The translations under genes and the position numbers were made by a program. The notes beneath the pieces are model-generated. The model was not told where the DNA came from. It did no database searches and saw only the letters and a list, made by a program, of their open reading frames with translations. From Streptomyces alanosinicus (GTDB lineage: Bacteria > Actinomycetota > Actinomycetes > Streptomycetales > Streptomycetaceae), in NCBI RefSeq assembly GCF_014650595.1, contig NZ_BMVG01000010.1, forward strand, positions 165,415 through 229,414: DNA of 64,000 nucleotides. Direction: 5' to 3'. This document shows positions 16,781-26,372 of this stretch, piece by piece; the first letter of the stretch is position 1; the number at the start of each line of letters is the position of its first letter.

Positions 16781-17797
16781 TCAGCCGCGGAAGCCGGCGT
16801 GCACATGGTCGTGATGGGTGGCGTCGCTGAAGAACTGGCCCGGGCCGCCGCCCGGGAGCAGCACGGGCCCGCCCACGTTGTACGACCCGGCGGCCGCCGC
16901 GTCCCGCATGAACCGCTCGATCAGACCACGAGACGTCGCCGGGTCGACGACCGCGTGACCGTCGATCCGCCACACGTCGAAGGCACGGCCGCGCGGATGG
17001 TCGCTGGGCCGGCTCGTACCGAACACGTCCAGCGGATGCCCGGAGCGTACGACGCTCACCTCCAGCCGGTACGTCCGCGCCAGGGCGAGCATCGCCCTGG
17101 CCACGCCGGTGTGCACCTGACCGCTGCGCAGGTCCGCCACGGCGGCGGGCGGCAGCACGATCCGCTCGTCGGACAGCACGGCCCGGACGTCCGGCGCCGG
17201 CGACCGGACGGCCGGCCCGGGACGCGCCGGATACAGCGCGCCGACCGTCCAGGCGGACCCCGACCGGGAGAGGCGCACATCGACCGTCGTGCCGCCCGCC
17301 CGCGTCGTCCCGGCGCCGCGGGTCCACTGCCGGCACACCACCAGCACACTGGCCGACCGCGACAGAATCCCGCCGTACTGCGCGTCCACGACCTGCAGCG
17401 CCGCCTCGTCGGCCGGCGGCAGCAGCGGCTCCGCCCGGTCCACGAGAGCGGTCGGCAGCCCGAGCGCCGCGACCCGTGCCCGTGCCGCCGCCGCACCGCC
17501 GTGCCCGGCTCCCCACGCGCCGATCGCCTCCACCAGCCGCACGGCGCGCAGCTTCGCCGCCGGCTGGACCTCGGCTGCCGTCGGTCGCCACGGCGTGGTG
17601 CGCGGCAGACCGGGGGAGGGCGACGGCGATCCGCCGCGGGTCGGGGCGCTCTGACGTGGATGCCCGGCCGGTGCCGCACGACCGGAGCAGCCGGCCGCGC
17701 CGAGCGCGGCCGCGGCGAAGGCGCCCAGCACGGTACGGCGGCCGGGCGGCGAAGCGGCGGGCGCATCCGCACGGCTCACCGGGCTCGGTGAGGTCAT
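16781..17797 (-). CDS. Tat-exported lipoprotein with M15/VanY-like zinc peptidase motif
   Basis: Residues 18-38 are a Tat signal followed by a lipobox (GRRTVLGAFAAAALGAAGC). A Pro/Ser-rich linker and a helical domain (residues 75-160) come next. The C-terminal domain holds SDHPRGRAFDVW and HHDHVHAGF, matching the HxxxxxxD and HxH zinc ligands of M15-type peptidases and hedgehog-fold proteins. A cell-surface peptidoglycan-modifying role is plausible but not proven. ATG 17797 is used since the signal starts there. Confidence 0.78.
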   Translation of the reverse strand: MTSPSPVSRADAPAASPPGRRTVLGAFAAAALGAAGCSGRAAPAGHPRQSAPTRGGSPSPSPGLPRTTPWRPTAAEVQPAAKLRAVRLVEAIGAWGAGHGGAAAARARVAALGLPTALVDRAEPLLPPADEAALQVVDAQYGGILSRSASVLVVCRQWTRGAGTTRAGGTTVDVRLSRSGSAWTVGALYPARPGPAVRSPAPDVRAVLSDERIVLPPAAVADLRSGQVHTGVARAMLALARTYRLEVSVVRSGHPLDVFGTSRPSDHPRGRAFDVWRIDGHAVVDPATSRGLIERFMRDAAAAGSYNVGGPVLLPGGGPGQFFSDATHHDHVHAGFRG

Positions 17798-17883
17798 GGG
17801 CCCAGTGTCCGCCGGACGGCACCGCACAGGCCACCGCGGATACCGGGGGAAGAGCGTCCGCCGGCCCCACGGCCCCGACCCCC

Positions 17884-18885
17884 TCAGAACGGCGGGTCGT
17901 TGAGGATCTCCAGGAGGGACGCGGCGCTGTGCCCGTCGCCCGGGGCCGGTCCCGGCGGGTGGGGAAACGTGCGGCCCCAGGAGGCGGCGCGGCCCAGGGC
18001 GCTCAGGCGCCAGGCCAGGCGTGCGGCGCGCCGCAGGTCCGCCGCCGTGCGGCCGGGCCCCGTCCAGGGCTCAAGATAGGCGTCGAGGAGGCGGGCCAGA
18101 ACCTGCGGGCCGTAGCGTGCGCGGGCCTTCTCGGCGGGGATCCGCAGGCTGCAGAACGGGTGGGTGACGGCCGCGTCGCCCCAGTCGAAGAAGGTGAACC
18201 GGCCCGGTGCCGGGTGGAACAGCTGGCCGTCGTGCAGGTCCGCGTGGTCCAGGGTGTCCTCGACGCCCGCGGCCGCCAGTTCGGCGCACCAGTCCGCGAG
18301 ACGCGGCCGCAGCCGCTCCAGCCGGGCGTGGTCCCCCGCGTCCAGTGCGGTGTTGTCCATGAGCAGTCTGTCGAACGCCTCGGGCAGACCGAGGGTCCGG
18401 ACGCAGGGCACGCCGAGCCGCTCGATCTCGTGCCGATGCCCGGTCACGGCCCGCTGCACGCTCGCGTACTGCCGCAGCATCTCCTCCCAGGTCCCCGGCT
18501 CCACCGGTGCGCGCGCGAGCACGGAGCGGAACAACTCGCCTCCGTCGGGGAGCAGCATCCATGCGCGCTCGGCGTCGACGGCCAGCGGCTGAAGCACCTG
18601 CTCCGGCACCCAGCGGGCCAGCGCGGCGGTCAACGGGCCCTCGAAGGAGCCGGCCGGCGGGTTCGCCTTGAACCAGACGGCGTCCCGCCCCTCGACGGGC
18701 ACCCGCACCAGCACGGACCACGGCCGCAGCCGCACACTCAGGTCACCGCCCCCGCGCAGGCCGAGCGCGGCGAGCCGCCCGGCCACCCAGCCGAGCGCCG
18801 CGTCCCGCCACGCCCGCTGTTCCCACGGGGTCGGCGCGTACTGGTAGGTGCCGCGGTCCACGACGATCGAACCCTCATGGCGCAT
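17884..18885 (-). CDS. Aminoglycoside phosphotransferase-fold (APH) kinase
   Basis: This 333-residue protein has the APH fold. The N-lobe has VWFKANPPAG (ATP Lys). The catalytic loop is LDHADLHDGQLFHP, with catalytic Asp and Asn replaced by Gln at the second metal position, followed by FTFFDWGDA. Such proteins phosphorylate antibiotics, sugars or small metabolites; the acceptor cannot be inferred. It stands alone, with strong hairpins around it. Confidence 0.85.
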   Translation of the reverse strand: MRHEGSIVVDRGTYQYAPTPWEQRAWRDAALGWVAGRLAALGLRGGGDLSVRLRPWSVLVRVPVEGRDAVWFKANPPAGSFEGPLTAALARWVPEQVLQPLAVDAERAWMLLPDGGELFRSVLARAPVEPGTWEEMLRQYASVQRAVTGHRHEIERLGVPCVRTLGLPEAFDRLLMDNTALDAGDHARLERLRPRLADWCAELAAAGVEDTLDHADLHDGQLFHPAPGRFTFFDWGDAAVTHPFCSLRIPAEKARARYGPQVLARLLDAYLEPWTGPGRTAADLRRAARLAWRLSALGRAASWGRTFPHPPGPAPGDGHSAASLLEILNDPPF

Positions 18886-18956
18886 CGCGCCATCTCACCA
18901 TCGCGACCGGGCACCGGCCAGCCCTTTTCCCGTTCAGCCGAGCGCGAGCGGCACAG

Positions 18957-18989
18957 ACGCGCCCCCCGGCCGTGGGCCGGGGGGCGCGT
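18957..18989. terminator. Terminator after the secreted phosphoesterase gene
   Basis: ACGCGCCCCCCGGCC (18957-18971) pairs perfectly with GGCCGGGGGGCGCGT (18975-18989) around a 3-base loop, 16 bases downstream of the phosphoesterase stop (minus strand). Confidence 0.88.
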
Positions 18990-19004
18990 TCCTTGCGGGG
19001 AGGA

Positions 19005-20831
19005 TCAGGCGCGCTGCTTGCGGCGCATCGTCAGGTACGTGCCGGTCGCACCCGCGGCCAGCAGGGCACCCACGCCGAGGCCGACCGGCAGGGTCGGGAA
19101 GCCGGAGGCGTCGGTCGTCGCGGCCGTGTTCTGCATGGCGCCGCCGGTGATGCTCGTGGACACCGGGTCGACGTGCTTGATCGGGCCGACGTGCTGGACC
19201 GAGCCGTCGGCGTTCAGCAGCACCTGCTTGTTGTTCGGGTGCCGGAAGTCGAACATGCCCGACAGCGAGCCGGCCGTCGCGTCGAAGGAGTGGTCACCGA
19301 CCCGTCCGGTACGCCAGTTGTCCTCGATGAACCGGGTGATCGACGCCTGGTTCGTCAGCGTGTGGTCGACCTTGTTCACCTTGCTGAACGGCGAGACGAC
19401 GAGCAGCGGCTGGCGGGTACCCGGGCCGCAGCGGTCCGCGTAACCACCGGACGCCTTCGGGCCCTTCTGGCAGGCCGGGCTGTCGGTGGCCTTGCCGTTG
19501 GAACCGGTCGCGGTGTCCGCCGAACCGTTCTTCGGCGTGACGTAGGCGTGGTCGTACCAGCCGTCGGAGTCGTCGTAGGCGAGGACGATCGCGGTGGACT
19601 TCCACTGCGGCGAGCTCTGGATCGCGTTGATCTGCTGCACCAGGAAGTGCTGCTCGTCGGTGGGGTCGGAGTAGCCCGCGTGGCCGTCCTGGTACTCACC
19701 GGCCTTGACGTAGCTGACGGCCGGCAGCTTGCCCGCCTTCAGCGCGGCGGAGAAGTCGGTCAGGTCGTAGTTGTGGTTGGCCTGACCGCTGTGGCCGATC
19801 TCGGACACGGACTTCGGCGCCAGGTGGTGCGGGTTCGCCGTCGACTTGTAGTACGAGAACGGGTTGTGGTGCGGGCTGTAGTCCGTCACGGACGCGCCGC
19901 CCACGTTGGTGTGCGCGGTGTCGCACTTGGCGTACGAGCCGGACTTGCCGTCCCAGGCGGTCGACGGACGGAAGCCGCCCTGGAACCAGCCCCAGGAGAC
20001 CTTCTTGGCGTTGAGCAGGTCACCGATGTTCTTGCCCTGCAGCGAGGCCAGCGCGTTGGTGCTGGTGTGGTCCTTGCCGGAGCAGTCGTCGAACGCGGGG
20101 TCGGGGTCGTTGATCACCGTGCCGACACCGTTGGCGTCGGGCGACTGGATCGCGTACGGGTCCGGCTTCGCGGTCTGCTTGCCCGTGGCCGGGTCCACCG
20201 ATACGGCGCCGTGCGTCTGACCGGAGATCAGGTTGAGCGCGCCGGGCGTCGAGGGACCGTACACCGAGCTGTAGGCGCGGTCGCTCAGGGAGTAGTGCTG
20301 GGCGTAGTTCCACAGCGCGGTGACGGTGTTGCCGTCGTAGTAGTCCATCGCCAGACCGGGCTCACCGAACAGGCCGCCGCTGCACTTGTCGACCTCGGTG
20401 TTCTGCACGAACTGGTCGGCCTTGCCACCGTTGTAGGCGTACTGCTCGGCGCCGTAGGAGTGGTTCTGGTCGCAGGTCATCGCCTGCGACGGAGCGAGCC
20501 GCTTGGGCGCGTACTGGTTCGGGTTGTGCTTCAGCAGACCCGCGTGCGCGAGGGTGTCGATGTCCTTCGGGGTGTTCTTCGACGCGGTGAACTTCGTGCC
20601 GTCGGTGTTCGCCGCCTTCGGGTACGTGGCGAAGTAGTGGTCGAAGGAGATGTTCTCGTCGAAGAGAACGACGACGTGCTTGATCGGCGTCGCGGTCGAG
20701 GAGTGCCCGCCCTGCGCCGTGGCGGGCGCGGCCGCCCAGCCGGGCGCGTTGCTGCCGAGCACGGTGAGCGCGGCGGCCCCCGCCAGTGCGCCCAGGCTCC
20801 GCATCGCGGCTTGTCTTCCTCTGCTTGCCAT
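19005..20831 (-). CDS. Secreted phosphoesterase (phospholipase C / acid phosphatase family)
   Basis: This is a 608-residue protein of the phosphoesterase family that includes bacterial phospholipases C. A signal peptide (residues 1-34) is followed by IKHVVVLFDENISFDHYF, the conserved metal-site Glu-Asn motif, and later SDRAYSSVYGPSTPGALNLISGQ, VLAYDDSDGWYDH and RQPLLVVSPFSKVN. The C-terminus has a membrane helix and positive tail (GLGVGALLAAGATGTYLTMRRKQRA) without an LPxTG or LAxTG sortase motif, so the enzyme is probably anchored by the helix. Substrates may be phospholipids or other phosphate esters. Confidence 0.88.
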   Translation of the reverse strand: MASRGRQAAMRSLGALAGAAALTVLGSNAPGWAAAPATAQGGHSSTATPIKHVVVLFDENISFDHYFATYPKAANTDGTKFTASKNTPKDIDTLAHAGLLKHNPNQYAPKRLAPSQAMTCDQNHSYGAEQYAYNGGKADQFVQNTEVDKCSGGLFGEPGLAMDYYDGNTVTALWNYAQHYSLSDRAYSSVYGPSTPGALNLISGQTHGAVSVDPATGKQTAKPDPYAIQSPDANGVGTVINDPDPAFDDCSGKDHTSTNALASLQGKNIGDLLNAKKVSWGWFQGGFRPSTAWDGKSGSYAKCDTAHTNVGGASVTDYSPHHNPFSYYKSTANPHHLAPKSVSEIGHSGQANHNYDLTDFSAALKAGKLPAVSYVKAGEYQDGHAGYSDPTDEQHFLVQQINAIQSSPQWKSTAIVLAYDDSDGWYDHAYVTPKNGSADTATGSNGKATDSPACQKGPKASGGYADRCGPGTRQPLLVVSPFSKVNKVDHTLTNQASITRFIEDNWRTGRVGDHSFDATAGSLSGMFDFRHPNNKQVLLNADGSVQHVGPIKHVDPVSTSITGGAMQNTAATTDASGFPTLPVGLGVGALLAAGATGTYLTMRRKQRA

Positions 20832-20953
20832 GGTGGTCTACCCCTCCGGACAGAACGTCTGTGCGTCGTACGAGCACGGATGCTGCGCCCGTTGCGGGGC
20901 GCGTCGGCGGAGCCATGATGGCGTGCAGATGAACACCGAGTCAGGGATCCTGG

Positions 20954-20977
20954 GTCAATTCTTGACGATGTATTGAC
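20954..20977. promoter_or_regulatory. Repeated TTGAC elements in phosphoesterase upstream region
   Basis: GTCAA-TTC-TTGAC is a perfect 5-3-5 inverted repeat (20954-20966), and a further TTGAC follows 11 bases later (20973-20977). The region is AT-rich compared with its surroundings, between the phosphoesterase start and efeB end. A regulator site is possible; it does not match the PhoP box well. Confidence 0.3.
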
Positions 20978-21007
20978 ACTTTCGGGTGAGCAGTTGTCCG
21001 GACAGGT

Positions 21008-22243
21008 TCAGCCGAACAGGGCACGCCCGTACCAGTCCTCGGCGTCCCGGACGCCGGGCAGCGCGAAGAAGTAGCCGCCGCCGAAGGGGCTGATGTAGTC
21101 CGTCAGCGGCTCACCGGCGAGCCGGTGCTGCACCGTTTCGAACTGCCGCTTCACATCCTGCTGGTAGGCGCAGAACAACAGGCCCATGTCCAGGTTGCCG
21201 TTGGCGTCCATGCCCCGGTCGTAGTTGTACGCGCGGCGCAGCAGGCGCTGGTCGGCCGTGGCGGAGGTGCGCGGGTTGGCGAGCCGGATATGCGCGTCCA
21301 GCGGGATGACATCGCCCTTGGGGTCATCGGTGTACTTCGGCGTGTCGTGCTCGTGGTCGCCGTCCAGCGGTGCGCCGGAGGAGCGGGCGCGGCCGAACAT
21401 CCGCTCCTGTTCACTGAGCGAGACCCGGTCCCAGAACTCCACCAGCATCCGGATCAGCCGTACGACCTGATAGCTGCCGCCGACCGCCCAGTCCGGCTCG
21501 CCCATGCCCTTGGCCACCCACACCAGCCGGTCCATCTCGCGGGCGCTCGCGGTGTCCGGGTTGGCGGTGCCGTCCCTGAACCCCATGAGATTGCGCGGAG
21601 TCCCGGAGGGCCGGGGCGGGCTGGCGAAGCCGTCCAGCCGCCAGCGGACCTGCACGGCGCCCCGGGTGTGCCGGGCGATGTCACGCAGGGCGTGAAGGGT
21701 GGTGTCCGGCTCGTCGGCGTGCAGTTGGAGGCTGAGGTCGCCGTGGCACCAGTCCGCCTGGAGGTCGTCGTCCGGGAACTCGGGCATGGCGGTCAGCCGG
21801 CGGGGCCGCAGCGCGGCCAGTCCGAACCGGTCGTCGAACAGCGAGGCGCCGACGCCCACGGTGACGGCCAGTCGGCCGGAGGGCAGGCGGTCGCCGAGGA
21901 CGCCCGAGTCGGCGGGCGGGGCGGTGATGCCGGCCGGGGCCGGTATCCCGCCGGAGGTCAGGAAGCGGGCCCGCTCGGTCAGCGTGCGCAGCAGGTCGGC
22001 GAGGTCCGCACGGCTCTCGGCGGTCACATCGAGGGAGGCGAACACGCTGGTGCGGCGCGGGGCCGCGATCGCCGAGGCCTGGTGGACGCCGTGGAAGGGG
22101 ACGACGGAATCCGTGGTGCCCGGCTCGGTGGCGGTGGGGGCGGTGGGGGCGGCGGCGCTGGTGGCGAGGCCGGCGCCGGCCAGGGCGGCACCGCGAAGGA
22201 AGCCGCGCCGGGCCAGGCCGTCGGGTCGTTCGGCGCTGTTCAC
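21008..22243 (-). CDS. efeB: Dye-decolorizing peroxidase EfeB (Tat-exported haem protein)
   Basis: This 411-residue DyP-type peroxidase has a Tat signal (LARRGFLRGAALAG). It shows the DyP motif GFRDG (Asp224), the proximal haem His318 (PLDAHIRLANP) and the distal region RRAYNYDRG. EfeB acts outside the membrane with EfeO in ferrous/haem iron uptake. Its GTG start overlaps the efeO stop (GTGTGA), with GGAGGACC before it, so the two are translationally coupled. Confidence 0.93.
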   Translation of the reverse strand: MNSAERPDGLARRGFLRGAALAGAGLATSAAAPTAPTATEPGTTDSVVPFHGVHQASAIAAPRRTSVFASLDVTAESRADLADLLRTLTERARFLTSGGIPAPAGITAPPADSGVLGDRLPSGRLAVTVGVGASLFDDRFGLAALRPRRLTAMPEFPDDDLQADWCHGDLSLQLHADEPDTTLHALRDIARHTRGAVQVRWRLDGFASPPRPSGTPRNLMGFRDGTANPDTASAREMDRLVWVAKGMGEPDWAVGGSYQVVRLIRMLVEFWDRVSLSEQERMFGRARSSGAPLDGDHEHDTPKYTDDPKGDVIPLDAHIRLANPRTSATADQRLLRRAYNYDRGMDANGNLDMGLLFCAYQQDVKRQFETVQHRLAGEPLTDYISPFGGGYFFALPGVRDAEDWYGRALFG

Positions 22244-23448
22244 ACGGTCCTCCGCGGGTCGCACAGGGTGGCCACCGAGGCCAGCTTCTCCACCAGGCCG
22301 CCGAGCACCGAGTCGGCCTGCTCCCGCCGGGCGCGGCTCAGTGCGTCGAGCGGGGTCCAGCCGTCGCCGTGCCGGAAGCCGTCGAGGGTGTGCTGGGCAC
22401 GGTCCAACTCCTTGTCCAGGCCCGGCAGATCGGCGTACCGGGTGGTGAGCAGCGGGCGCAGCCGGGACAGCACCGCACGGGTGCCGTCCAGGTTGGCGCG
22501 GGCGGTGGCGAGGTTGCTGCCGCTGCCGTAGTCGGTGCGGCCGGTCAGCTCGAACTGCACGGTGTTCTCCAGGATCTCGTGCGCGCGCAGACCCAGCTGG
22601 GCGGGGTCCATCCGGGTCTGCGACCAGCTGTCCCGCAGCCCGGTCACCGCCTTCACCAGGGCCTCGGCAGGAGCGCGCAGCCCGGCGGTCGACTCGCCGT
22701 GCCACAGCCCGTACTCGATCCGGTGGAACCCGGCGAAGTCCTTGTCGCGCACCCCGTCGGCCAGGCCGGCGTCGGTGCCGTTGATCGCGCCGTCCGCGTC
22801 CCCGAAGGCGTCGTACGCCGCACCGAGCCGCTCGTACTGGAGGTGGGCCGGCAGCCAGGCCGTCCGGGCGGCCGCGAGGTCCCCCCGGTCGACGGCGTCC
22901 TTGAGCCGCGCCGTCAGCCGGACGACGTCGTCCAGGCCGCCGCCGACCCACTTCTGGTAGGCGAGGGCGGGCGGGATCAGGTCGTGCACCGTGACGGGCG
23001 CGGCACCGGGGCCGCGTGTGCCGCCGGTCAGGTGCACGGTGGGTCCGGTGACCGCGTCGGCGTCGTCGGGCACGCACTTGAAGGCGTACGCCCCCGTGCC
23101 CAGCCGGACGGTCAGCTCCCGTGTCGTGCCGGGCCCTATGCCCTCCACCTCGCCGTACACCGCCTGGGTGCCCGGGTCCTCCAGATAGACCTCGGCGGCG
23201 CCGTCGGAGGAGTTGTGCAGATCGAAGGTCCGCACCCCGGGCTCGGGCCGGGTCCAGCCACTGCCGCAGTGGCTCTCGGAGACGTCGATGACGATGTGGC
23301 CCGACGGGGCGCCGGCGGCCCGGCCGGGCCGTGGCCCCTCCGGCGAGTACGCCAGCAGGGTGCCCCCGAGGGCCACGGCGAGGACGACGAACACCGCGGG
23401 AGCCGTCCGGGGACGAACGGACCGCGTGCCGAGGCGAGGCAACGGCAT
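22240..23448 (-). CDS. efeO: Iron uptake lipoprotein-type component EfeO (cupredoxin + M75)
   Basis: This is a 402-residue exported protein with an N-terminal membrane anchor (residues 14-35). A cupredoxin-like domain (HIVIDVSESHCGSGW, YAFKCVPDD) is followed by an imelysin/M75 domain with the HxxE motif His242-Arg-Ile-Glu245 and WLPAHLQYERLGAAYDAF. EfeO captures iron for the EfeU permease. No efeU is in the window; the gene upstream is an unrelated deacetylase. efeB follows directly. Confidence 0.9.
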   Translation of the reverse strand: MPLPRLGTRSVRPRTAPAVFVVLAVALGGTLLAYSPEGPRPGRAAGAPSGHIVIDVSESHCGSGWTRPEPGVRTFDLHNSSDGAAEVYLEDPGTQAVYGEVEGIGPGTTRELTVRLGTGAYAFKCVPDDADAVTGPTVHLTGGTRGPGAAPVTVHDLIPPALAYQKWVGGGLDDVVRLTARLKDAVDRGDLAAARTAWLPAHLQYERLGAAYDAFGDADGAINGTDAGLADGVRDKDFAGFHRIEYGLWHGESTAGLRAPAEALVKAVTGLRDSWSQTRMDPAQLGLRAHEILENTVQFELTGRTDYGSGSNLATARANLDGTRAVLSRLRPLLTTRYADLPGLDKELDRAQHTLDGFRHGDGWTPLDALSRARREQADSVLGGLVEKLASVATLCDPRRTV

Positions 23449-23635
23449 GGCGAGCCTTTCCGGAACGACGTACGCAACGGCCTCATGGTAGGCGGCGCTC
23501 CGGATCCGAACACCCGTCCAAAGGTGTTGGTGGCTGTTGGTGGCCGAAAATTCTCCCTGGGTTCACCGGCACGTGGTCCGTGGCGAGCCCCTGACCAGGT
23601 CGCCGACCGGCCCTTGCCCCAGGGCGGCGGCCGGT

Positions 23636-24430
23636 TCAGCGCACCGGGAAACCGAAGGTGTAGCCCTGCTGCTTGAGCCACGGCAGCAGGGTGCGCAGCG
23701 CGGCCACGGTCTGCGAGCGGTCGCCGCCCGCGTCGTGGAAGAGGAGCGTGGGTCCCAGGTGCAGCTCGCGCTTCACCGTGGCGAGTATGGCGGCGGTGCC
23801 CGGCCGCTCGAAGTCCTTGGAGTCCACGTTCCAGCCGAGCGGACGCATCCCGTGCGAGGCCGCCAGCTGCCGGCTGTACGGGGTGAAGGCCCCGCCCGGA
23901 GCCCGGTAGTACAACGGCCGTACACCACCGGAGGCCTTGGTGATCTGCTCCTCGGCCTGGAGTATCTGCTGCGACTGGTAGGCCTCGGACTTCTTGTCCA
24001 TCGTGGTGTCGTGCGACACCGTGTGGTCGCACAGCCGGTGTCCGGCCGCCACCACCTGGCGGACCAGGTCGGGATGCGCCTGGGCCTGCGGGCCGATCAT
24101 GCAGAACGTCGCCTTGACGCCGCCCGCGCGCAGAAGGTCCAGCACCTGCGGGGTCCAGACCGGGTCCGGCCCGTCGTCGATGGTGATGTTCACCGCGTGC
24201 GCGCCCCCGTCCGAGTCGTGCGCGATGTCGGCGGACACGGATGCGGGCGCGGCCTTCGGGGCGGTGCCTTGGGCGAGCGGGGCCGAGACGCCCGCACGGG
24301 GTGAGTCGCCCTCGCCCCTCGACTGGTTGGCCTGCGCGGTCCACACCGACGCGGCGGCCGCCACCGCCGTGACGCCGACCGCCGCCGCTGTCACCCGGCC
24401 GTACCATCCCCGCCCGCTGTGCCGCGCCAT
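23636..24430 (-). CDS. Secreted polysaccharide deacetylase (NodB domain)
   Basis: After a membrane anchor or signal (residues 8-35) and a short linker comes a complete NodB domain. Motif 1 is TIDDGPDP (catalytic base Asp and metal Asp), motif 2 HTVSHDT (His ligands), motif 3 YRAPGGAF, motif 4 WNVDSKDF, and motif 5 LLFHDAGGDR. It would remove acetyl groups from chitin-, xylan- or peptidoglycan-type polymers. ATG 24430 gives a normal signal; an in-frame ATG at 24472 adds 14 residues and cannot be excluded. Confidence 0.88.
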   Translation of the reverse strand: MARHSGRGWYGRVTAAAVGVTAVAAAASVWTAQANQSRGEGDSPRAGVSAPLAQGTAPKAAPASVSADIAHDSDGGAHAVNITIDDGPDPVWTPQVLDLLRAGGVKATFCMIGPQAQAHPDLVRQVVAAGHRLCDHTVSHDTTMDKKSEAYQSQQILQAEEQITKASGGVRPLYYRAPGGAFTPYSRQLAASHGMRPLGWNVDSKDFERPGTAAILATVKRELHLGPTLLFHDAGGDRSQTVAALRTLLPWLKQQGYTFGFPVR

Positions 24431-24641
24431 GTCCCGCCCCGATCTGTGCCGTGTCCGATAAGTCGTGTGCACCCCGTGTTCTGTGCACCTGTCAGGACGG
24501 CAGGGTTTGCGAGGGGGTTCAAACGTGGATCCAGTTGTTACGGATCACGGACATTTCCCTGGTGGTTTCCCGCCAGAGGACACACGCGGCAGGTGGGACG
24601 GGGCGGGGGACGCAGGGCGAGGGAGTCGGTACGGTGCCCGG

Positions 24642-25607
24642 ATGGCCCTCTACCCGGAACTCGAACCGTACGCGCACGGCATGCTCGACGTGGGCGACGG
24701 CAACCACGTCCACTGGGAGACCTGTGGCAATCCGGACGGCAAACCCGCCGTCGTCCTGCACGGCGGACCGGGATCCGGCTGCACCCCTTACCCCCGGCGC
24801 CTGTTCGACCCGGCCGCCTATCGGATCGTCCTGCTCGACCAGCGCGGCTGCGGCCGGTCCACCCCGCACGCGAGCCGTCACGACACCGACATGAGCGTCA
24901 ACACCACGGCGCACCTCATGGCCGACCTGGAACTGCTGCGCGCCCACCTGGGCATCGAACGATGGCTGGTATGGGGCGTGTCCTGGGGGTCCGTGCTCGC
25001 GCTGCGCTACGCGCAGACCCATCCGGGCGTCGTCTCCGAACTGGTCCTCACGGGCGTCGCCACCGGGTCGGACGCCGAAGTCGAGTTGCTGACCAGGGGG
25101 CTGGGCCGGATCTTCCCGGAGGCCTTCGAACGGTTCTGCTGCGCGCTGCCGGCCGGCGAACGGGGCGGGAACCTCGCCGCTGCCTGCAACAGGCTCCTCG
25201 AATCCCCCGACCCCGAGGTGCGGGAGCGGGCCGCGCGGGCCTGGACCGACTGGGAGACGGCCACGATCCCGGCGCCCCCGCGCTCGGTCGCCCGCTACGA
25301 GGACCCCGTCTTCCGCATGGGCTTCGCCCGCACCGTCACCCACTACTGGGGCAACGGCCACTTCCTGGGCGAGGCCGGCGACGAGGGCGTGGTACTGCGC
25401 GACGCGCCTCTGCTCAAGGGGATCCCCGGCACCCTTGTGCAGGGCAGCCTCGACCTGGGCAACCTCCTCGGCATCGTCTGGCGGCTCCGACAGGCCTGGC
25501 CCGACAGCGAGTTGGTGATCGTCGACGACACGGGACACGACAGCGGGGCGCCGGGCATGGCGGAGGCGCTGATCGCGGCGACCGACCGGTACGCGGCCCG
25601 GGGCTGA
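24642..25607 (+). CDS. pip: Prolyl aminopeptidase (proline iminopeptidase, S33)
   Basis: This 321-residue cytoplasmic alpha/beta hydrolase has the S33 hallmarks: oxyanion motif HGGPGSG (40-46), DQRGCGRSTPH, nucleophile elbow GVSWGS with Ser114, and a cap domain with WTDWETATI. The acid (GSLDL) and His (DDTGHDSG) follow at the end. It removes N-terminal proline from peptides. The start at ATG 24642 agrees with the family N-terminus. Confidence 0.92.
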   Translation: MALYPELEPYAHGMLDVGDGNHVHWETCGNPDGKPAVVLHGGPGSGCTPYPRRLFDPAAYRIVLLDQRGCGRSTPHASRHDTDMSVNTTAHLMADLELLRAHLGIERWLVWGVSWGSVLALRYAQTHPGVVSELVLTGVATGSDAEVELLTRGLGRIFPEAFERFCCALPAGERGGNLAAACNRLLESPDPEVRERAARAWTDWETATIPAPPRSVARYEDPVFRMGFARTVTHYWGNGHFLGEAGDEGVVLRDAPLLKGIPGTLVQGSLDLGNLLGIVWRLRQAWPDSELVIVDDTGHDSGAPGMAEALIAATDRYAARG

Positions 25608-25727
25608 CCGCCGCGGCGCCGGAAAACCGGGGCGCGTGTGCGGGCCGGCTGTGCCAGGCTCGTCCGTCGGCAGCCCTTCGCACCGGCAGGCCCGGCAGAC
25701 ACCGGTCCTCGTCCCCAGGAGTGTCCG

Positions 25728-26354
25728 ATGACGACAGCACCGCCCCGGCTGCGCCCGTTGCTGGCCCAGTTCGACTTCGCGTGCGAGCGGCTCCTGCGCC
25801 GGCTGACCGGGCCCGCCATGGACAGCGGCGACGGCACCGGGACCAGGGTCGAGTCCCTGACCGACGACGAGTACTTCTGGGCGCCGGTCCCCGGCTGCTG
25901 GACGGTGAGACGACGCGCGGACGGGCCGGGGCCACGGGCCACCTTCCTGGCCGGCGCCGGCCCGTGGGGCCGGGACGCCGCACCGTATCCGCATCCGTGG
26001 CCGCCGCCCGTGACGACGCTCGCCTGGCGGCTGAGCCACCTGGCCGAGATGCTGGCCCTGCGCGCCGACCACACCGCCGGCACCCGCTCGGCGACCCGGG
26101 AGGCGTATCCCGTCAGCGGCGCGGCCGCCGAAGCGGTCGCGGCCCTGCGGACCGGCGCCGCCGCCTGGCGGCGGGCACTGCTGAGCGCCGACGACACGGC
26201 CCTGGACACGGTGGGGTACTGCGCCTACCCCTACGGCAGCGACGCCGAGGAGCCCTTCCTCGACATCGTGTGGTGGGTCAACCAGGAAGTACTGCACCAC
26301 GGAGCCGAGATCGCCCTGCTCCGCGACCTCTACCGAACCCACCGGCAGACCTGA
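25728..26354 (+). CDS. DinB-like four-helix protein
   Basis: This 208-residue protein begins after AGGAG with MTTAPPRLRPLLAQFDFACERLLRRL. ESLTDDEYFWAPVPGCWTVR, TLAWRLSHLAEML and WWVNQEVLHHGAEIALLRDLY are the DinB/DUF664 helices, with the metal-site His residues in HL and HH. Members in actinobacteria are linked to mycothiol- or bacillithiol-dependent transferases. The partner here is unknown. Confidence 0.85.
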   Translation: MTTAPPRLRPLLAQFDFACERLLRRLTGPAMDSGDGTGTRVESLTDDEYFWAPVPGCWTVRRRADGPGPRATFLAGAGPWGRDAAPYPHPWPPPVTTLAWRLSHLAEMLALRADHTAGTRSATREAYPVSGAAAEAVAALRTGAAAWRRALLSADDTALDTVGYCAYPYGSDAEEPFLDIVWWVNQEVLHHGAEIALLRDLYRTHRQT

Positions 26355-26372
26355 GAGCCGGCGCCGGCCCCT

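Noticed and set aside
20954..20977. PHO box for the secreted phosphoesterase
   Set aside because: The TTGAC repeats have 11-bp spacing but do not match the GTTCACC consensus, so PhoP control is not claimed.
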